64,000 nt of DNA from Peribacillus acanthi (GTDB taxonomy: Bacteria > Bacillota > Bacilli > Bacillales > DSM-1321). Of the stretch, positions 39,745-49,628 are shown piece by piece; the stretch's first letter is position 1; each line of letters begins with the position of its first letter. The notes under the pieces are model-generated. The model was not told where the DNA came from. It worked only from the letters and a program-made list of their open reading frames with translations, and searched no databases. The position numbers and the translations under genes are program-made. Location of the stretch: the NCBI RefSeq assembly GCF_003073175.1, contig NZ_QBBX01000003.1:112119-176118 (forward strand). Direction: 5' to 3'.

Positions 39745-40012
39745 ACCGGTGAGGGAGAAAAGTAATTAAGACACACAAGACAAGAGAGGGACGGTCAAAG
39801 GCTGAAAGCGGTCCTACTTGATGACTTAATGAACGAACACTCCTTAGGCTTCGCTCTGAAAAGATAGTTAATCTTAGTAGGAGATGGACGTATACAGGCG
39901 TTAACTGTTTAAAGAGGAAGTGTCTTAACATGGCATTTCAATTAGGGTGGCACCACGGGAATCAAACTCTCGTCCCTTGTAATTCAAGATTACAAGGGAC
40001 GAGAGTTTTTTT
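39745..40012 (+). promoter_or_regulatory. T-box riboswitch of hisS-aspS
   Basis: tRNA-sensing leader. Stem I carries AGTA on the 5' side (about 39762) and the AGAGAGGGACGGTCAAAGG arm. The specifier side reads GAACGAACAC (39831-39840), containing CAC (His) at 39838-39840. The T-box sequence AGGGTGGCACCACGGG is at 39944-39959. The terminator is a perfect 17-bp stem (39967-39983 / 39989-40005) with seven T. Uncharged tRNA would pair with the T-box and open the terminator. Confidence 0.93.
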
Positions 40013-40055
40013 ATTTCTCTTGCCCTCTAAATATTAAATAAAGGAGAGATAAATT

Positions 40056-41327
40056 ATGTCCATTCAAATTCCAAGAGGAACTCAAGATATACTACCTGGA
40101 CAATCTGAACTATGGCAATTTATCGAATCGCAAGCTAGAGACTTGTGCAGAAGATATCAATATAAAGAAATTCGTACTCCTATCTTCGAACATACTGAAG
40201 TTTTCCTTCGTGGTGTTGGCGATACAACTGATATTGTGCAGAAGGAAATGTACTCCTTCCAAGACCGTGGTGGCAGGGATATCACACTCCGTCCTGAAGG
40301 TACAGCACCAGTAGTTCGTTCATTCATAGAAAATAAAATGTTCGGGTGGGCCACTCAACCTGTAAAACTGTTTTATTTCGGACCAATGTTCCGTTATGAA
40401 CGCCCTCAAGCTGGCCGCTTCAGACAATTTGTCCAGTTTGGTGTGGAGGCAATAGGAAGTGCAGACCCAGCTATTGATGCAGAGGTATTGGCATTAGCAA
40501 TGGGAATGTATAAAGGAATGGGACTTAAAAGCTTAAAGCTAGTGATTAATAGTCTAGGGGATAAAGAAAGTAGAACTATGCACCGAGAAGCTTTAATCAA
40601 TCATTTTAAGCCTAGAATTGGAGAGTTTTGTAGTGATTGTCAAAGCCGTTTAGAAAAGAATCCATTAAGAATTCTTGATTGTAAAAAGGATCGAGACCAT
40701 GAATTAATGGCATCTGCACCTTCCATTCTTGAGTACTTAAATGAGGATTCCAAAGCTTATTTTACAAAAGTACAAGAGTACTTAAAAGCCCTTGAAATCG
40801 AATTTGAAGTCGATCCGACTCTAGTACGTGGCTTGGATTACTATAATCACACTGCTTTTGAAATCATGAGTACATCAGAAGGATTTGGAGCTATTACTAC
40901 TTTATGTGGTGGTGGAAGATATAACGGTTTGATGGAAGAACTAGGTGGACCTGTAACACCAGGGATAGGGTTTGCGATGAGTATTGAAAGATTGATTGCA
41001 GCTCTTGATGCAGAACAGGTTAGACCTGTTTGGGATGATAGTATTGATTGTTACGTTGTTAGCTTGGGAGAATCCGCAAAAGATTACTCTGTTAAGCTTG
41101 TTTATGAATTAAGAAGAAGAGGATTCTCTGCAGAGAAGGATTACAATGATCGTAAAGCAAAGGCTCAATTCAAAGCAGCAGATCGTCTAAATGCAAGATA
41201 TGTTGCCGTGTTAGGTGACGATGAGCTTGCCAAGGAAGTTATTAATGTAAAAAACATGGAAACAGGCGAACAAATTGAAGTGGGATTAGATCAGTTTATA
41301 GAAAAATTTATGGAATTGCAGCGATAA
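40056..41327 (+). CDS. hisS: Histidyl-tRNA synthetase
   Basis: Class II synthetase of 423 residues. Motif 2 lies in [19 protein letters not shown]. The histidine motifs are [14 protein letters not shown] and GGGRYNGL. Motif 3 is [11 protein letters not shown]-terminal anticodon-binding domain follows. ATG 40056 follows AAGGAGAG. The stop TAA shares a base with an ATG of the aspS frame, but aspS proper starts 18 bases later. Confidence 0.98.
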   Translation: MSIQIPRGTQDILPGQSELWQFIESQARDLCRRYQYKEIRTPIFEHTEVFLRGVGDTTDIVQKEMYSFQDRGGRDITLRPEGTAPVVRSFIENKMFGWATQPVKLFYFGPMFRYERPQAGRFRQFVQFGVEAIGSADPAIDAEVLALAMGMYKGMGLKSLKLVINSLGDKESRTMHREALINHFKPRIGEFCSDCQSRLEKNPLRILDCKKDRDHELMASAPSILEYLNEDSKAYFTKVQEYLKALEIEFEVDPTLVRGLDYYNHTAFEIMSTSEGFGAITTLCGGGRYNGLMEELGGPVTPGIGFAMSIERLIAALDAEQVRPVWDDSIDCYVVSLGESAKDYSVKLVYELRRRGFSAEKDYNDRKAKAQFKAADRLNARYVAVLGDDELAKEVINVKNMETGEQIEVGLDQFIEKFMELQR

Positions 41328-41344
41328 TGGAGGAGGAACAAAAA

Positions 41345-43114
41345 ATGTACGGTAGATCATACTTCTGTGGTGAAGTGACAGAAAAAGCTATTGGTGAAGA
41401 AATCGTAGTTAAAGGGTGGGTTCAAAAACGTCGTGATTTAGGTGGGTTAATTTTTATTGACCTTCGTGACCGTTCAGGCTTAGTACAGGTTGTTTTCAAT
41501 CCAGATGTATCTAAAGACGCACTTGAAATTGCAGAAAGAATCCGTAGCGAATATGTGTTGGATTTAAAAGGGACTGTTGTGGCTCGTCAAGAAGGAACTG
41601 TGAATCCTAAAATGAAAACAGGTCGAATTGAAATCCACGCATCAGACGTTTCCATCATCAATGAAGCGAAAAATCCTCCTTTCATGATTGATGATAAAAC
41701 GGATGTGTCAGAAGATATCCGTCTAAAATATCGTTACCTTGACCTACGTCGTCCAGTAATGTTTGAGACATTTAAAATGCGTCACCAAACTACACAAACA
41801 ATTCGTAATTTCTTAGATAGCGAAGGCTTCCTAGATATTGAGACTCCTATCTTAACAAAAAGTACTCCTGAAGGAGCTCGTGATTACCTAGTTCCAAGTC
41901 GTGTTCATGAAGGGGAATTCTATGCGCTTCCTCAATCCCCTCAGTTATTTAAGCAGTTACTGATGGTTTCTGGTTTCGAAAGATACTATCAGGTTGCTAG
42001 ATGCTTCCGTGATGAGGACTTACGTGCTGATCGCCAGCCAGAATTCACTCAAATCGATATTGAAACAAGCTTCATGAGCCAAGAAGATATTATGTCACTG
42101 ACAGAGAACATGATGGCTAAAGTCATGAAAGAAGTAAAAGGGTTGGATGTTGCTCTGCCATTCCCACGTCTGACTTACGATGATGCAATGAATCGCTATG
42201 GATCGGATAAACCAGATACTCGTTTTGAAATGGAATTAGTCAATGTTTCTGAACTTGTGAAGGATTCAAGCTTTAAAGTGTTCTCAGGTGCAGTCGAAAA
42301 TGGTGGGGAAGTAAAAGCCATCAATGTAAAAGGTGCAGCTTCTAAATACTCTCGTAAGGACATTGACGCTCTTGGAGAATTCGCTGCAGTTTATGGAGCA
42401 AAGGGATTAGCTTGGTTGAAGGTCGAGGGTGACGGTTTAAAAGGTCCAATTTCAAAATTCTTTGAAGGTGAAGCAGGAGAGGCATTAGGCAATACGTTGG
42501 AGGCACAAGAGGGAGACCTTTTATTATTTGTAGCCGACAAGAAAAATGTAGTTGCGGATGCTCTTGGTGCACTGCGCTTAAAACTTGCGAAGGAACTTAG
42601 TTTGATTGACCAAAACAAGTTCAACTTCCTTTGGGTTACAGAGTGGCCTCTTCTTGAGTACGATGAAGAAGCAGAGCGCTATACGGCAGCTCACCATCCA
42701 TTCACAATGCCTGTTCGAGAAGATTTAGAAAAATTAGATACAGATCCTAGTAGTGTCAAGGCTTATGCATATGACTTAGTGCTTAATGGATATGAACTAG
42801 GTGGAGGATCTTTACGTATATTTGAAAAACAAATTCAAGAAAAGATGTTCTCATTATTAGGCTTCTCTCCTGAAGAAGCAAAAGCACAATTTGGATTCTT
42901 ATTAGAAGCATTTGAATATGGAACACCTCCACATGGTGGAATTGCCCTTGGTCTTGACCGACTTGTGATGTTGCTAGCTGGTAGAACAAACCTTCGTGAC
43001 ACGATTGCATTCCCAAAAACGGCTAGTGCAAGTTGTCTACTGACAAATGCACCGGGCAAGGTGAGTGAAGCACAATTAGAAGAGCTGAATTTAGCCTTAG
43101 CTCCAAAGAAATAA
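41345..43114 (+). CDS. aspS: Aspartyl-tRNA synthetase
   Basis: Class II synthetase of 589 residues: N-terminal OB anticodon domain ([20 protein letters not shown]), catalytic motifs ([20 protein letters not shown] as motif 2, [11 protein letters not shown] as motif 3) and the bacterial GAD insertion. Start ATG 41345 lies behind GGAGGA; an ATG at 41327 would place the site inside the gene. Regulated with hisS by the T-box. Confidence 0.98.
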   Translation: MYGRSYFCGEVTEKAIGEEIVVKGWVQKRRDLGGLIFIDLRDRSGLVQVVFNPDVSKDALEIAERIRSEYVLDLKGTVVARQEGTVNPKMKTGRIEIHASDVSIINEAKNPPFMIDDKTDVSEDIRLKYRYLDLRRPVMFETFKMRHQTTQTIRNFLDSEGFLDIETPILTKSTPEGARDYLVPSRVHEGEFYALPQSPQLFKQLLMVSGFERYYQVARCFRDEDLRADRQPEFTQIDIETSFMSQEDIMSLTENMMAKVMKEVKGLDVALPFPRLTYDDAMNRYGSDKPDTRFEMELVNVSELVKDSSFKVFSGAVENGGEVKAINVKGAASKYSRKDIDALGEFAAVYGAKGLAWLKVEGDGLKGPISKFFEGEAGEALGNTLEAQEGDLLLFVADKKNVVADALGALRLKLAKELSLIDQNKFNFLWVTEWPLLEYDEEAERYTAAHHPFTMPVREDLEKLDTDPSSVKAYAYDLVLNGYELGGGSLRIFEKQIQEKMFSLLGFSPEEAKAQFGFLLEAFEYGTPPHGGIALGLDRLVMLLAGRTNLRDTIAFPKTASASCLLTNAPGKVSEAQLEELNLALAPKK

Positions 43115-43194
43115 TCTATTTTTAGACAAGATTAAGTCAGAAGGGTATTCCTTTTTTCTGTGAAAAAAAGGAATAATTTCCTATATGACTTCAC

Positions 43195-43224
43195 TTGAAC
43201 CATAAGCATTTTTTATGCTATGAT
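43195..43224 (+). promoter_or_regulatory. Promoter of the 6S RNA
   Basis: TTGAAC (43195-43200) and TATGAT (43219-43224) with an 18-base spacer; start expected near 43231. Confidence 0.7.
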
Positions 43225-43230
43225 ATTACC

Positions 43231-43430
43231 AATAAGCGAGAGTCCTGATGTGTACGTCACCATAACCTATAAGTTTTGACCGAACACTTATAGTTACGGG
43301 AGCCTACGTTTCAAAGCCGCGTAAAAGCCTCATCTCGAAGAGGACTTACAAAAGCCTAGAACAAGGCACCCACCTGCGTAGAGCGGGTTCAAAACAAAGG
43401 AGGAACGGCACGATTGGGGCTCTTGCGCCC
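43231..43430 (+). ncRNA. bsrA: 6S RNA (6S-1, BsrA type)
   Basis: About 200 bases between aspS and tcdA, the exact place of bsrA in B. subtilis. The 5' end (GCGAGAGTCCTGATGTG) pairs with the 3' end (GGGGCTCTTGCGCCC) to close the long rod; the central part is an imperfect hairpin with a large bulge. 6S RNA mimics an open promoter and binds sigma-A RNA polymerase. The ends are estimated from pairing and promoter position. Confidence 0.85.
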
Positions 43431-43444
43431 TTATATGAGTATTC

Positions 43445-43474
43445 AACCTGTGTGGGAAACTGCACAGGTTTTTT
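43445..43474 (+). terminator. Terminator after the 6S RNA
   Basis: AACCTGTG / CACAGGTT stem, 10-base loop, six T. Confidence 0.9.
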
Positions 43475-43555
43475 GTATTCTCAGAATATAGTTGACTACA
43501 TAGAAGTAAGTCGACGTATTGTCCGTTTTTCAGAATAAATGTTCTGCACAACTCA

Positions 43556-43579
43556 GGCTTGGCGCTAGTCAAGTTTTCT
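43556..43579 (+). repeat. Leader motif copy A (24 nt)
   Basis: First of three similar 24-base sequences ending in CAAGTTTTCT (others at 59620 and 61187). It lies 193 bases before tcdA in a 300-base gene-free stretch after the 6S RNA. Copies A and C also share AATAAA about 30 bases upstream. Confidence 0.5.
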
Positions 43580-43772
43580 AATTGATTTTGGCAGGAACGA
43601 GGTACATTCGGATAAATAAGGGTAAAGTAATGAAGAGGTAATCCAACTAATTTAGACAATTATAAGGAAACTAAGATGTTTCCACTTTTCTGATAGAAAT
43701 ACTTGTATTAATCAATAGATATGTTATAGTACTGTTTGAATCAATCGTAGATATAATAATGGAGTTGATAAA

Positions 43773-44543
43773 ATGCTACATCAATTTTCAAGAAATGAAT
43801 TGGCGATCGGAAAAGAAGGCCTTGAAAAGATGAAAAATACAACTGTTGCTGTACTTGGTATCGGTGGTGTAGGTTCATTTTCTGCTGAAGCCTTAGCGCG
43901 TTCTGGCGTTGGGCGCTTAATTCTTGTCGATAAAGATGACGTTGATATTACAAACGTCAATCGTCAGTTACATGCATTGCTATCCACTGTAGGCAAATTT
44001 AAAGCTGACTTAATGAAAGAACGAATCTTGGATATTAATCCTGACTGTGAAGTCATTTCATTGAAAATGTTCTATACAGAAGAAACCTATGAAGAGTTTT
44101 TCAGTTATAAACCTGATTATGTAATTGATGCATCCGACACGATTTCTTATAAAATTCATTTAATGAAGGAATGTTTGAATCGTAATATCCCAATCATTTC
44201 GAGCATGGGTGCTGCTAACAAGATGGATCCGACTCGATTCCAAATTGCGGATATTTCTAAAACACATACCGATCCAATTGCGAAAGTTATTCGTACACGT
44301 CTTCGTAAAGAAGGAATTAAAAAAGGTATCCCAGTAGTTTTCTCTGACGAAAGTCCAATTGTGATTCGTGAAGAAGTGCGTAAAGAGGTTGGAAAAGACG
44401 ACGCTGTTATTCGAAAAGCAAAAATGCCACCTTCCTCCAATGCATTTGTACCTTCTGTAGCTGGTTTGGTTGCTGCTAGCTGGGTTGTAAGGGATATTCT
44501 TAAGGATGTTAAAGTTGTACGAGTAAGTGATGAAAATAAGTAA
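43773..44543 (+). CDS. tcdA: tRNA threonylcarbamoyladenosine dehydratase
   Basis: E1-like (ThiF/MoeB family) enzyme of 256 residues (YrvM) that cyclises t6A37 of tRNA to ct6A with ATP. The nucleotide-binding loop is LGIGGVGSFSAEALARSG. The adenylate-site motif is VDKDDVDITNVNRQLHAL, and DASDTISYKIHLM follows. ATG 43773. A possible promoter TTGTAT / TATAGT with a 16-base spacer lies near 43707-43734. It converges on rarA. Confidence 0.93.
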   Translation: MLHQFSRNELAIGKEGLEKMKNTTVAVLGIGGVGSFSAEALARSGVGRLILVDKDDVDITNVNRQLHALLSTVGKFKADLMKERILDINPDCEVISLKMFYTEETYEEFFSYKPDYVIDASDTISYKIHLMKECLNRNIPIISSMGAANKMDPTRFQIADISKTHTDPIAKVIRTRLRKEGIKKGIPVVFSDESPIVIREEVRKEVGKDDAVIRKAKMPPSSNAFVPSVAGLVAASWVVRDILKDVKVVRVSDENK

Positions 44544-44545
44544 AG

Positions 44546-44600
44546 AAAAAGCTCAAGTGCCATTACCTTCTGGTTGTGGCGCTTGAGCTTTCGATTTTTT
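44546..44600 (+). terminator. Bidirectional terminator shared by tcdA and rarA
   Basis: AAAGCTCAAGTGCCA / TGGCGCTTGAGCTTT stem with a 14-base loop. For tcdA a T-rich run follows; for rarA the opposite strand gives TTTTTC. The rarA stop codon lies in the loop, so the last rarA codons form one arm. Confidence 0.88.
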
Positions 44601-45849
44601 CTTGAACTTGAGCCAATGCCTGTTCAAATTTCCCTGTCTTTTTGGGTTTATAGTACTTCTTATTTTTTATCTTGTCTGGTAGGTATTGCTGTTGAACCCA
44701 ACCGCTTTCATAATCATGGGGATATTGATATTCCAATCCTCTTCCAAGATCTTTAGCGCCTTTATAATGAGCATCCTTCAAATGGTCTGGCACATCTCCA
44801 CTTATCCCTTTACGAATGTCGCTAATTGCTGCATCAAGTGCAGTATAGGCAGAATTCGATTTTGGAGATAGGCATAACTCAATCACGGAATTTGCTAGTG
44901 GAATCCTTGCTTCAGGAAATCCTAGTCGTTCGGCAGCCTGGACAGCTGCAAGTGCCCTCGGTCCTGCTTGGGGATTGGCAAGTCCAATATCTTCATAAGC
45001 AATTACAACAAGTCTTCTGCTGATACTAACTAAATCGCCTGCTTCGACTAATCTACCTAAGTAATGCAATGCCGCATTTACATCGCTTCCTCGAATTGAT
45101 TTTTGAAATGCGGAAAGCACATCATAATGAGCATCACCATCTTTATCGTGGGAAAAGCTTTTCTTTTGGATACATTCTTCTGCATCTCCAACTGAGATTC
45201 GGATGATCCCATCCTTATCCGGTGGAGTTGAAGACACCGCTAATTCTAAAGCATTGAGTGCACTCCGGACATCTCCAAAAGATGCAGTGGCAAGATGTAG
45301 CAATGCTTCTTCTTCAATTTCAGTTTGAAACTTCCCTAAACCTCTTTCTTCATCTACTAATGCCCTCTTTAAGGATAGTAGAATTTCTTCTTCCTCCAGT
45401 GGTTTCAGTTCAAAGATTTGACATCGACTTCTAATGGCAGGATTGATTGCATGATAAGGATTACTTGTAGTCGCACCAATTAAGACAATGCTTCCATTCT
45501 CAAGGTGAGGAAGGAGGAAGTCTTGTTTGGCTTTATCAAGCCGATGGACTTCATCAAGTAGGAGAATAACTTTTCCTGACATTTTGGCTTCTTGAACGAC
45601 GATTTCCATATCTTTTTTATTATTGGTGACAGCATTTAATGTGCGGAAAGCATATCTTGTGCTTCCAGCAATTGCGCTGGCAATGGAAGTTTTTCCAACA
45701 CCCGGAGGCCCGTATAGAATCATGGAGGATAGTTGTTTAGCGATGACCATTCTACGAATAATTTTTCCTTCACCAACTAAATGGTCCTGACCGATGATTT
45801 CATCTATGGATCGAGGGCGCATCCGAAATGCGAGTGGTTTTATGCTCAT
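44563..45849 (-). CDS. rarA: Replication-associated recombination protein RarA (MgsA)
   Basis: AAA+ ATPase (YrvN) of 428 residues acting at stalled forks with SSB. Walker A is LYGPPGVGKTSIA and Walker B is LLLDEVHR; GATTSNPYHAIN is the sensor-1 region. The C-terminal clamp and tetramer domains are typical (RGSDVNAALHYLGRLVEAGD, ARIPLANSVIELCLSPKSN). ATG 45849; the only purine-rich site is GGGGGG about 11 bases upstream. Confidence 0.96.
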   Translation of the reverse strand: MSIKPLAFRMRPRSIDEIIGQDHLVGEGKIIRRMVIAKQLSSMILYGPPGVGKTSIASAIAGSTRYAFRTLNAVTNNKKDMEIVVQEAKMSGKVILLLDEVHRLDKAKQDFLLPHLENGSIVLIGATTSNPYHAINPAIRSRCQIFELKPLEEEEILLSLKRALVDEERGLGKFQTEIEEEALLHLATASFGDVRSALNALELAVSSTPPDKDGIIRISVGDAEECIQKKSFSHDKDGDAHYDVLSAFQKSIRGSDVNAALHYLGRLVEAGDLVSISRRLVVIAYEDIGLANPQAGPRALAAVQAAERLGFPEARIPLANSVIELCLSPKSNSAYTALDAAISDIRKGISGDVPDHLKDAHYKGAKDLGRGLEYQYPHDYESGWVQQQYLPDKIKNKKYYKPKKTGKFEQALAQVQEKIESSSATTRR

Positions 45850-45954
45850 TTACAGTAATACCCCCCAGATTTATCTTAATACTTCTAATACAATCGGTTT
45901 TATATACTTTATCATAATGTATAATATAGATAAAATGCATAACATTTAGTTGTA

Positions 45955-45963
45955 TGCTATAAT
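45955..45963 (+). promoter_or_regulatory. Extended -10 promoter before cymR
   Basis: TGCTATAAT, an extended -10 box at 45955-45963 without a clear -35, about 105 bases before cymR. Confidence 0.5.
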
Positions 45964-46070
45964 TTCAAAAGTCTTTCATTCTTTAATAGCCATTATACGT
46001 ATAGGAATGATTTACATTTGATTTTGCTGAGTAATTAAGCTGCTACTTTATATATATTGAGGTGCCAAAA

Positions 46071-46490
46071 ATGAAGATTTCTACTAAGGGACGTTATGGG
46101 CTTACAATCATGATTGAATTAGCACGTAAACATGGTGAAGGTCCAACATCATTAAAATGTATTGCTCAAACTCACGACTTGTCCGAACATTACTTGGAAC
46201 AATTGATTGCCCCTCTTCGAAATGCAGGTCTTGTAAAAAGCATCCGTGGTGCATATGGTGGGTATGTCCTTGCAAAAGAACCGAACCAAATCACATCAGG
46301 CGATATTATCCGAGTCCTTGAAGGTCCAATAACTCCTGTTGAGGGAATTGAGGACGAGGAGCCAGCGAAACGTGAATTATGGATCAGAATTCGGGATGCC
46401 ATTAAAGATGTTTTGGACAGTACCACACTTGAGGATTTGGCTAGCTATTCGGAAAATGGAAACAATGATTCGTATATGTTTTATATATAA
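46071..46490 (+). CDS. cymR: Cysteine metabolism repressor CymR
   Basis: Rrf2-family regulator of 139 residues. The winged helix begins MKISTKGRYGLTIMIELA; LSEHYLEQLIAPLRNAGLV is the recognition part and GAYGGYVL the wing. The iron-sulfur cysteines of IscR are absent, as expected for CymR, which senses cysteine status through CysK. ATG 46071 follows TTGAGGTG; a GTG at 46062 is part of that site. It leads the cymR-iscS-mnmA cluster. Confidence 0.95.
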   Translation: MKISTKGRYGLTIMIELARKHGEGPTSLKCIAQTHDLSEHYLEQLIAPLRNAGLVKSIRGAYGGYVLAKEPNQITSGDIIRVLEGPITPVEGIEDEEPAKRELWIRIRDAIKDVLDSTTLEDLASYSENGNNDSYMFYI

Positions 46491-46523
46491 TTTTTAGATT
46501 GGTGGATGGAAGGAGAATAATAG

Positions 46524-47666
46524 GTGGAACGCATTTATTTAGACAATGCTGCAACAACCCCAATGCATCCTAAAGTCATTGAAGAGATGTTGACAGTCAT
46601 GCAATCGCATTTTGGGAATCCTTCAAGCATTCATTCCTTTGGTAGAGAATCAAGAAAGTTATTGGATGATTCCCGATTGGTATTGGCTAAAAGTATTGGC
46701 GCAAAACCAAATGATATTCTAATTACTAGTGGTGGTACGGAAGCGGACAATACAGCTATTATTGGGGTTGCTGAAGCAAATAAGCATCGTGGTCGTCATA
46801 TAATTACTACAGCCATCGAACATCATGCAGTATTGCATACTTGCTCTTTTCTTGAGAAACAAGGTTATGATGTAACCTACCTACAAGTAGACGAAAGTGG
46901 CAAAATTTGTCTTGACGATTTAAAACGAGCTCTAAGAGAGGATACAATTCTTGTTACCATTATGTATGGTAACAATGAGGTAGGCACAATGCAGGAAATC
47001 ATCGAAATCGGTTCGATGCTTCAAGAACATGGAGCTTTCTTTCATACGGATGCAGTACAAGCATACGGAATAGTTCCAATTGATGTAAAGGAATTGGGTG
47101 TAGACCTGCTATCTGTTTCTTCTCATAAAATAAATGGTCCAAAAGGAATTGGATTTTTATATGTAAAGGAAGGTGTGAAACTTACACCTTTATTATATGG
47201 TGGAGAGCAGGAAAAGAAACGTCGTGCAGGAACCGAAAATATACCGGGTATTGTGGGATTTGCTAAGGCAGCTGAGCTAGCTTATGAAGCAATTGAGGTA
47301 AAAGTAGAATCCTATCTTTCTTTTAAAAGAAGAATGATTGATATTTTTATGGAAGAGGAAATTCCTTTTTCAGTAAATGGCGACACGAAAAGTGCACTTC
47401 CACATGTATTGAATATTAGCTTTCCTGGCACTAATGTAGAAGCAATGCTTGTAAACCTGGATTTAGCTGGGATTGCAGTTTCTAGTGGGTCTGCTTGTAC
47501 AGCGGGTTCTATTGACCCGTCACACGTATTGGTCGCCATGTTTGGCAAAGGTTCAGAACAAACAATGAACTCTATCCGGTTTAGCTTTGGAATGAACAAT
47601 ACAATGGAACATGTGGAAAAAGCAGCTAGGGAAACAAGTAAAATCGTTAAACGATTAATAAGATAG
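46524..47666 (+). CDS. iscS: Cysteine desulfurase (IscS/YrvO type)
   Basis: PLP-dependent desulfurase of 380 residues. PLP Lys is in SVSSHKINGPKG and the catalytic Cys in SSGSACTAGS. It most likely supplies sulfur to MnmA, encoded 15 bases downstream, for 2-thiouridine in tRNA, as shown for YrvO in B. subtilis. GTG 46524 follows AAGGAG. Confidence 0.96.
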   Translation: MERIYLDNAATTPMHPKVIEEMLTVMQSHFGNPSSIHSFGRESRKLLDDSRLVLAKSIGAKPNDILITSGGTEADNTAIIGVAEANKHRGRHIITTAIEHHAVLHTCSFLEKQGYDVTYLQVDESGKICLDDLKRALREDTILVTIMYGNNEVGTMQEIIEIGSMLQEHGAFFHTDAVQAYGIVPIDVKELGVDLLSVSSHKINGPKGIGFLYVKEGVKLTPLLYGGEQEKKRRAGTENIPGIVGFAKAAELAYEAIEVKVESYLSFKRRMIDIFMEEEIPFSVNGDTKSALPHVLNISFPGTNVEAMLVNLDLAGIAVSSGSACTAGSIDPSHVLVAMFGKGSEQTMNSIRFSFGMNNTMEHVEKAARETSKIVKRLIR

Positions 47667-47672
47667 AGATGA

Positions 47673-48794
<1,122 letters not shown>

Positions 48795-48802
48795 TAACAC
48801 TT

Positions 48803-48833
48803 ATCCCTCTGCTAAAATGGCAGAGGGATTTTA
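48803..48833 (+). terminator. Terminator of cymR-iscS-mnmA
   Basis: ATCCCTCTGC / GCAGAGGGAT stem, 7-base loop, TTTTA. Confidence 0.9.
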
Positions 48834-48866
48834 ATTGTAGCCTGACCACAGGCTGAACTTTGGTTG

Positions 48867-48875
48867 TGGTATACT
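48867..48875 (+). promoter_or_regulatory. Extended -10 promoter before the TPR gene
   Basis: TGGTATACT, an extended -10 box 36 bases before the start; no clear -35. Confidence 0.5.
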
Positions 48876-48910
48876 ATTAACTAGAATTTTGGATAGTGAG
48901 GAGCTTATGC

Positions 48911-49573
48911 ATGGATAAGAATCAACAAGGAATTCAGTTTATGAAAGAAGGAAAATGGGAGGATGCCGTTAAGATATTCTCGCAAGTTATAGAGGAAAAT
49001 CCTAATGATCCTGTCGGCTATATTAATTTTGGTAATGTATTGACGGCAGTAGGTGAGCTACAGAAGGCGGAAAACTTCTTTAAAAAGGCAATCGAGTTAG
49101 ATGAAAAAGCTGGCGCTGCCTATTATTCATTAGGGAATCTATATTTTGATGCAGACAAGCTGATTGAATCGAAGGATATGTTTGAAAAAGCTCTTCGCTC
49201 GGGTCTTGAAAATGCTGATACGTACTTTATGTTGGGAATGACTTTGTTAAGCTTAGATCAGCCTAAACTTGCAATGCCTTATTTGCAACGTAGTGTTGAA
49301 TTAAATCCTGAGGATGCAGATGCACGTTTTCAATATGCATTATGCTTGGCAAACGCTGAAATGTATGATGAGCTAATCAAAGAACTAAACGAAGTCATTA
49401 AGCTAGATCCGAATCATTCAGATGCTTATTACAACTTAGGAGTGGCGTATGCAGGTTATAAGGAGGATTTAGAGGCTTCATTAGGATATTTCCAAAAAGC
49501 ACTTGAAATACAGCCTGACCATATACTTGCTGCAAACGGTAAAAAAATGGTTGAAGCAGCGATGGAAGAATAG
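48911..49573 (+). CDS. yrrB: Tetratricopeptide repeat protein (YrrB-like)
   Basis: A 220-residue protein made almost wholly of about six TPR units (for example GDPVGYINFGNVLT-type helices, AAYYSLGNLYFDADKLIESK, DAYYNLGVAYAGYKEDLEAS). It would serve as a protein-binding scaffold; the partner is unknown, though the conserved position between mnmA and recD2 suggests a link to one of them. ATG 48911 follows TGAGGAG; an ATG at 48896 overlaps that site. Confidence 0.9.
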   Translation: MDKNQQGIQFMKEGKWEDAVKIFSQVIEENPNDPVGYINFGNVLTAVGELQKAENFFKKAIELDEKAGAAYYSLGNLYFDADKLIESKDMFEKALRSGLENADTYFMLGMTLLSLDQPKLAMPYLQRSVELNPEDADARFQYALCLANAEMYDELIKELNEVIKLDPNHSDAYYNLGVAYAGYKEDLEASLGYFQKALEIQPDHILAANGKKMVEAAMEE

Positions 49574-49576
49574 GGT

Positions 49577-49608
49577 TTCGACAAAATTCGGGCGGTGACA
49601 GGCACCGG
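49577..49608 (+). repeat. Possible dispersed Bacillus repeat (GGTGACAGGCACC type)
   Basis: The gap between the TPR gene and recD2 holds CGACAAAATTCGGGCGG followed by GGTGACAGGCACC, an inverted-repeat core that I recognise as recurring in many Bacillaceae genomes. Only one copy is present in this window, so the call rests on recollection. Confidence 0.45.
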
Positions 49609-49628
49609 AATAAAAGGAGGGAAGGACA

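Noticed and set aside
39713..39931. Minus-strand open frame before hisS
   Set aside because: It lies fully inside the T-box leader.
43330..43659. Minus-strand open frame of 109 residues after aspS
   Set aside because: It overlaps the 6S RNA and its terminator and has no family resemblance.
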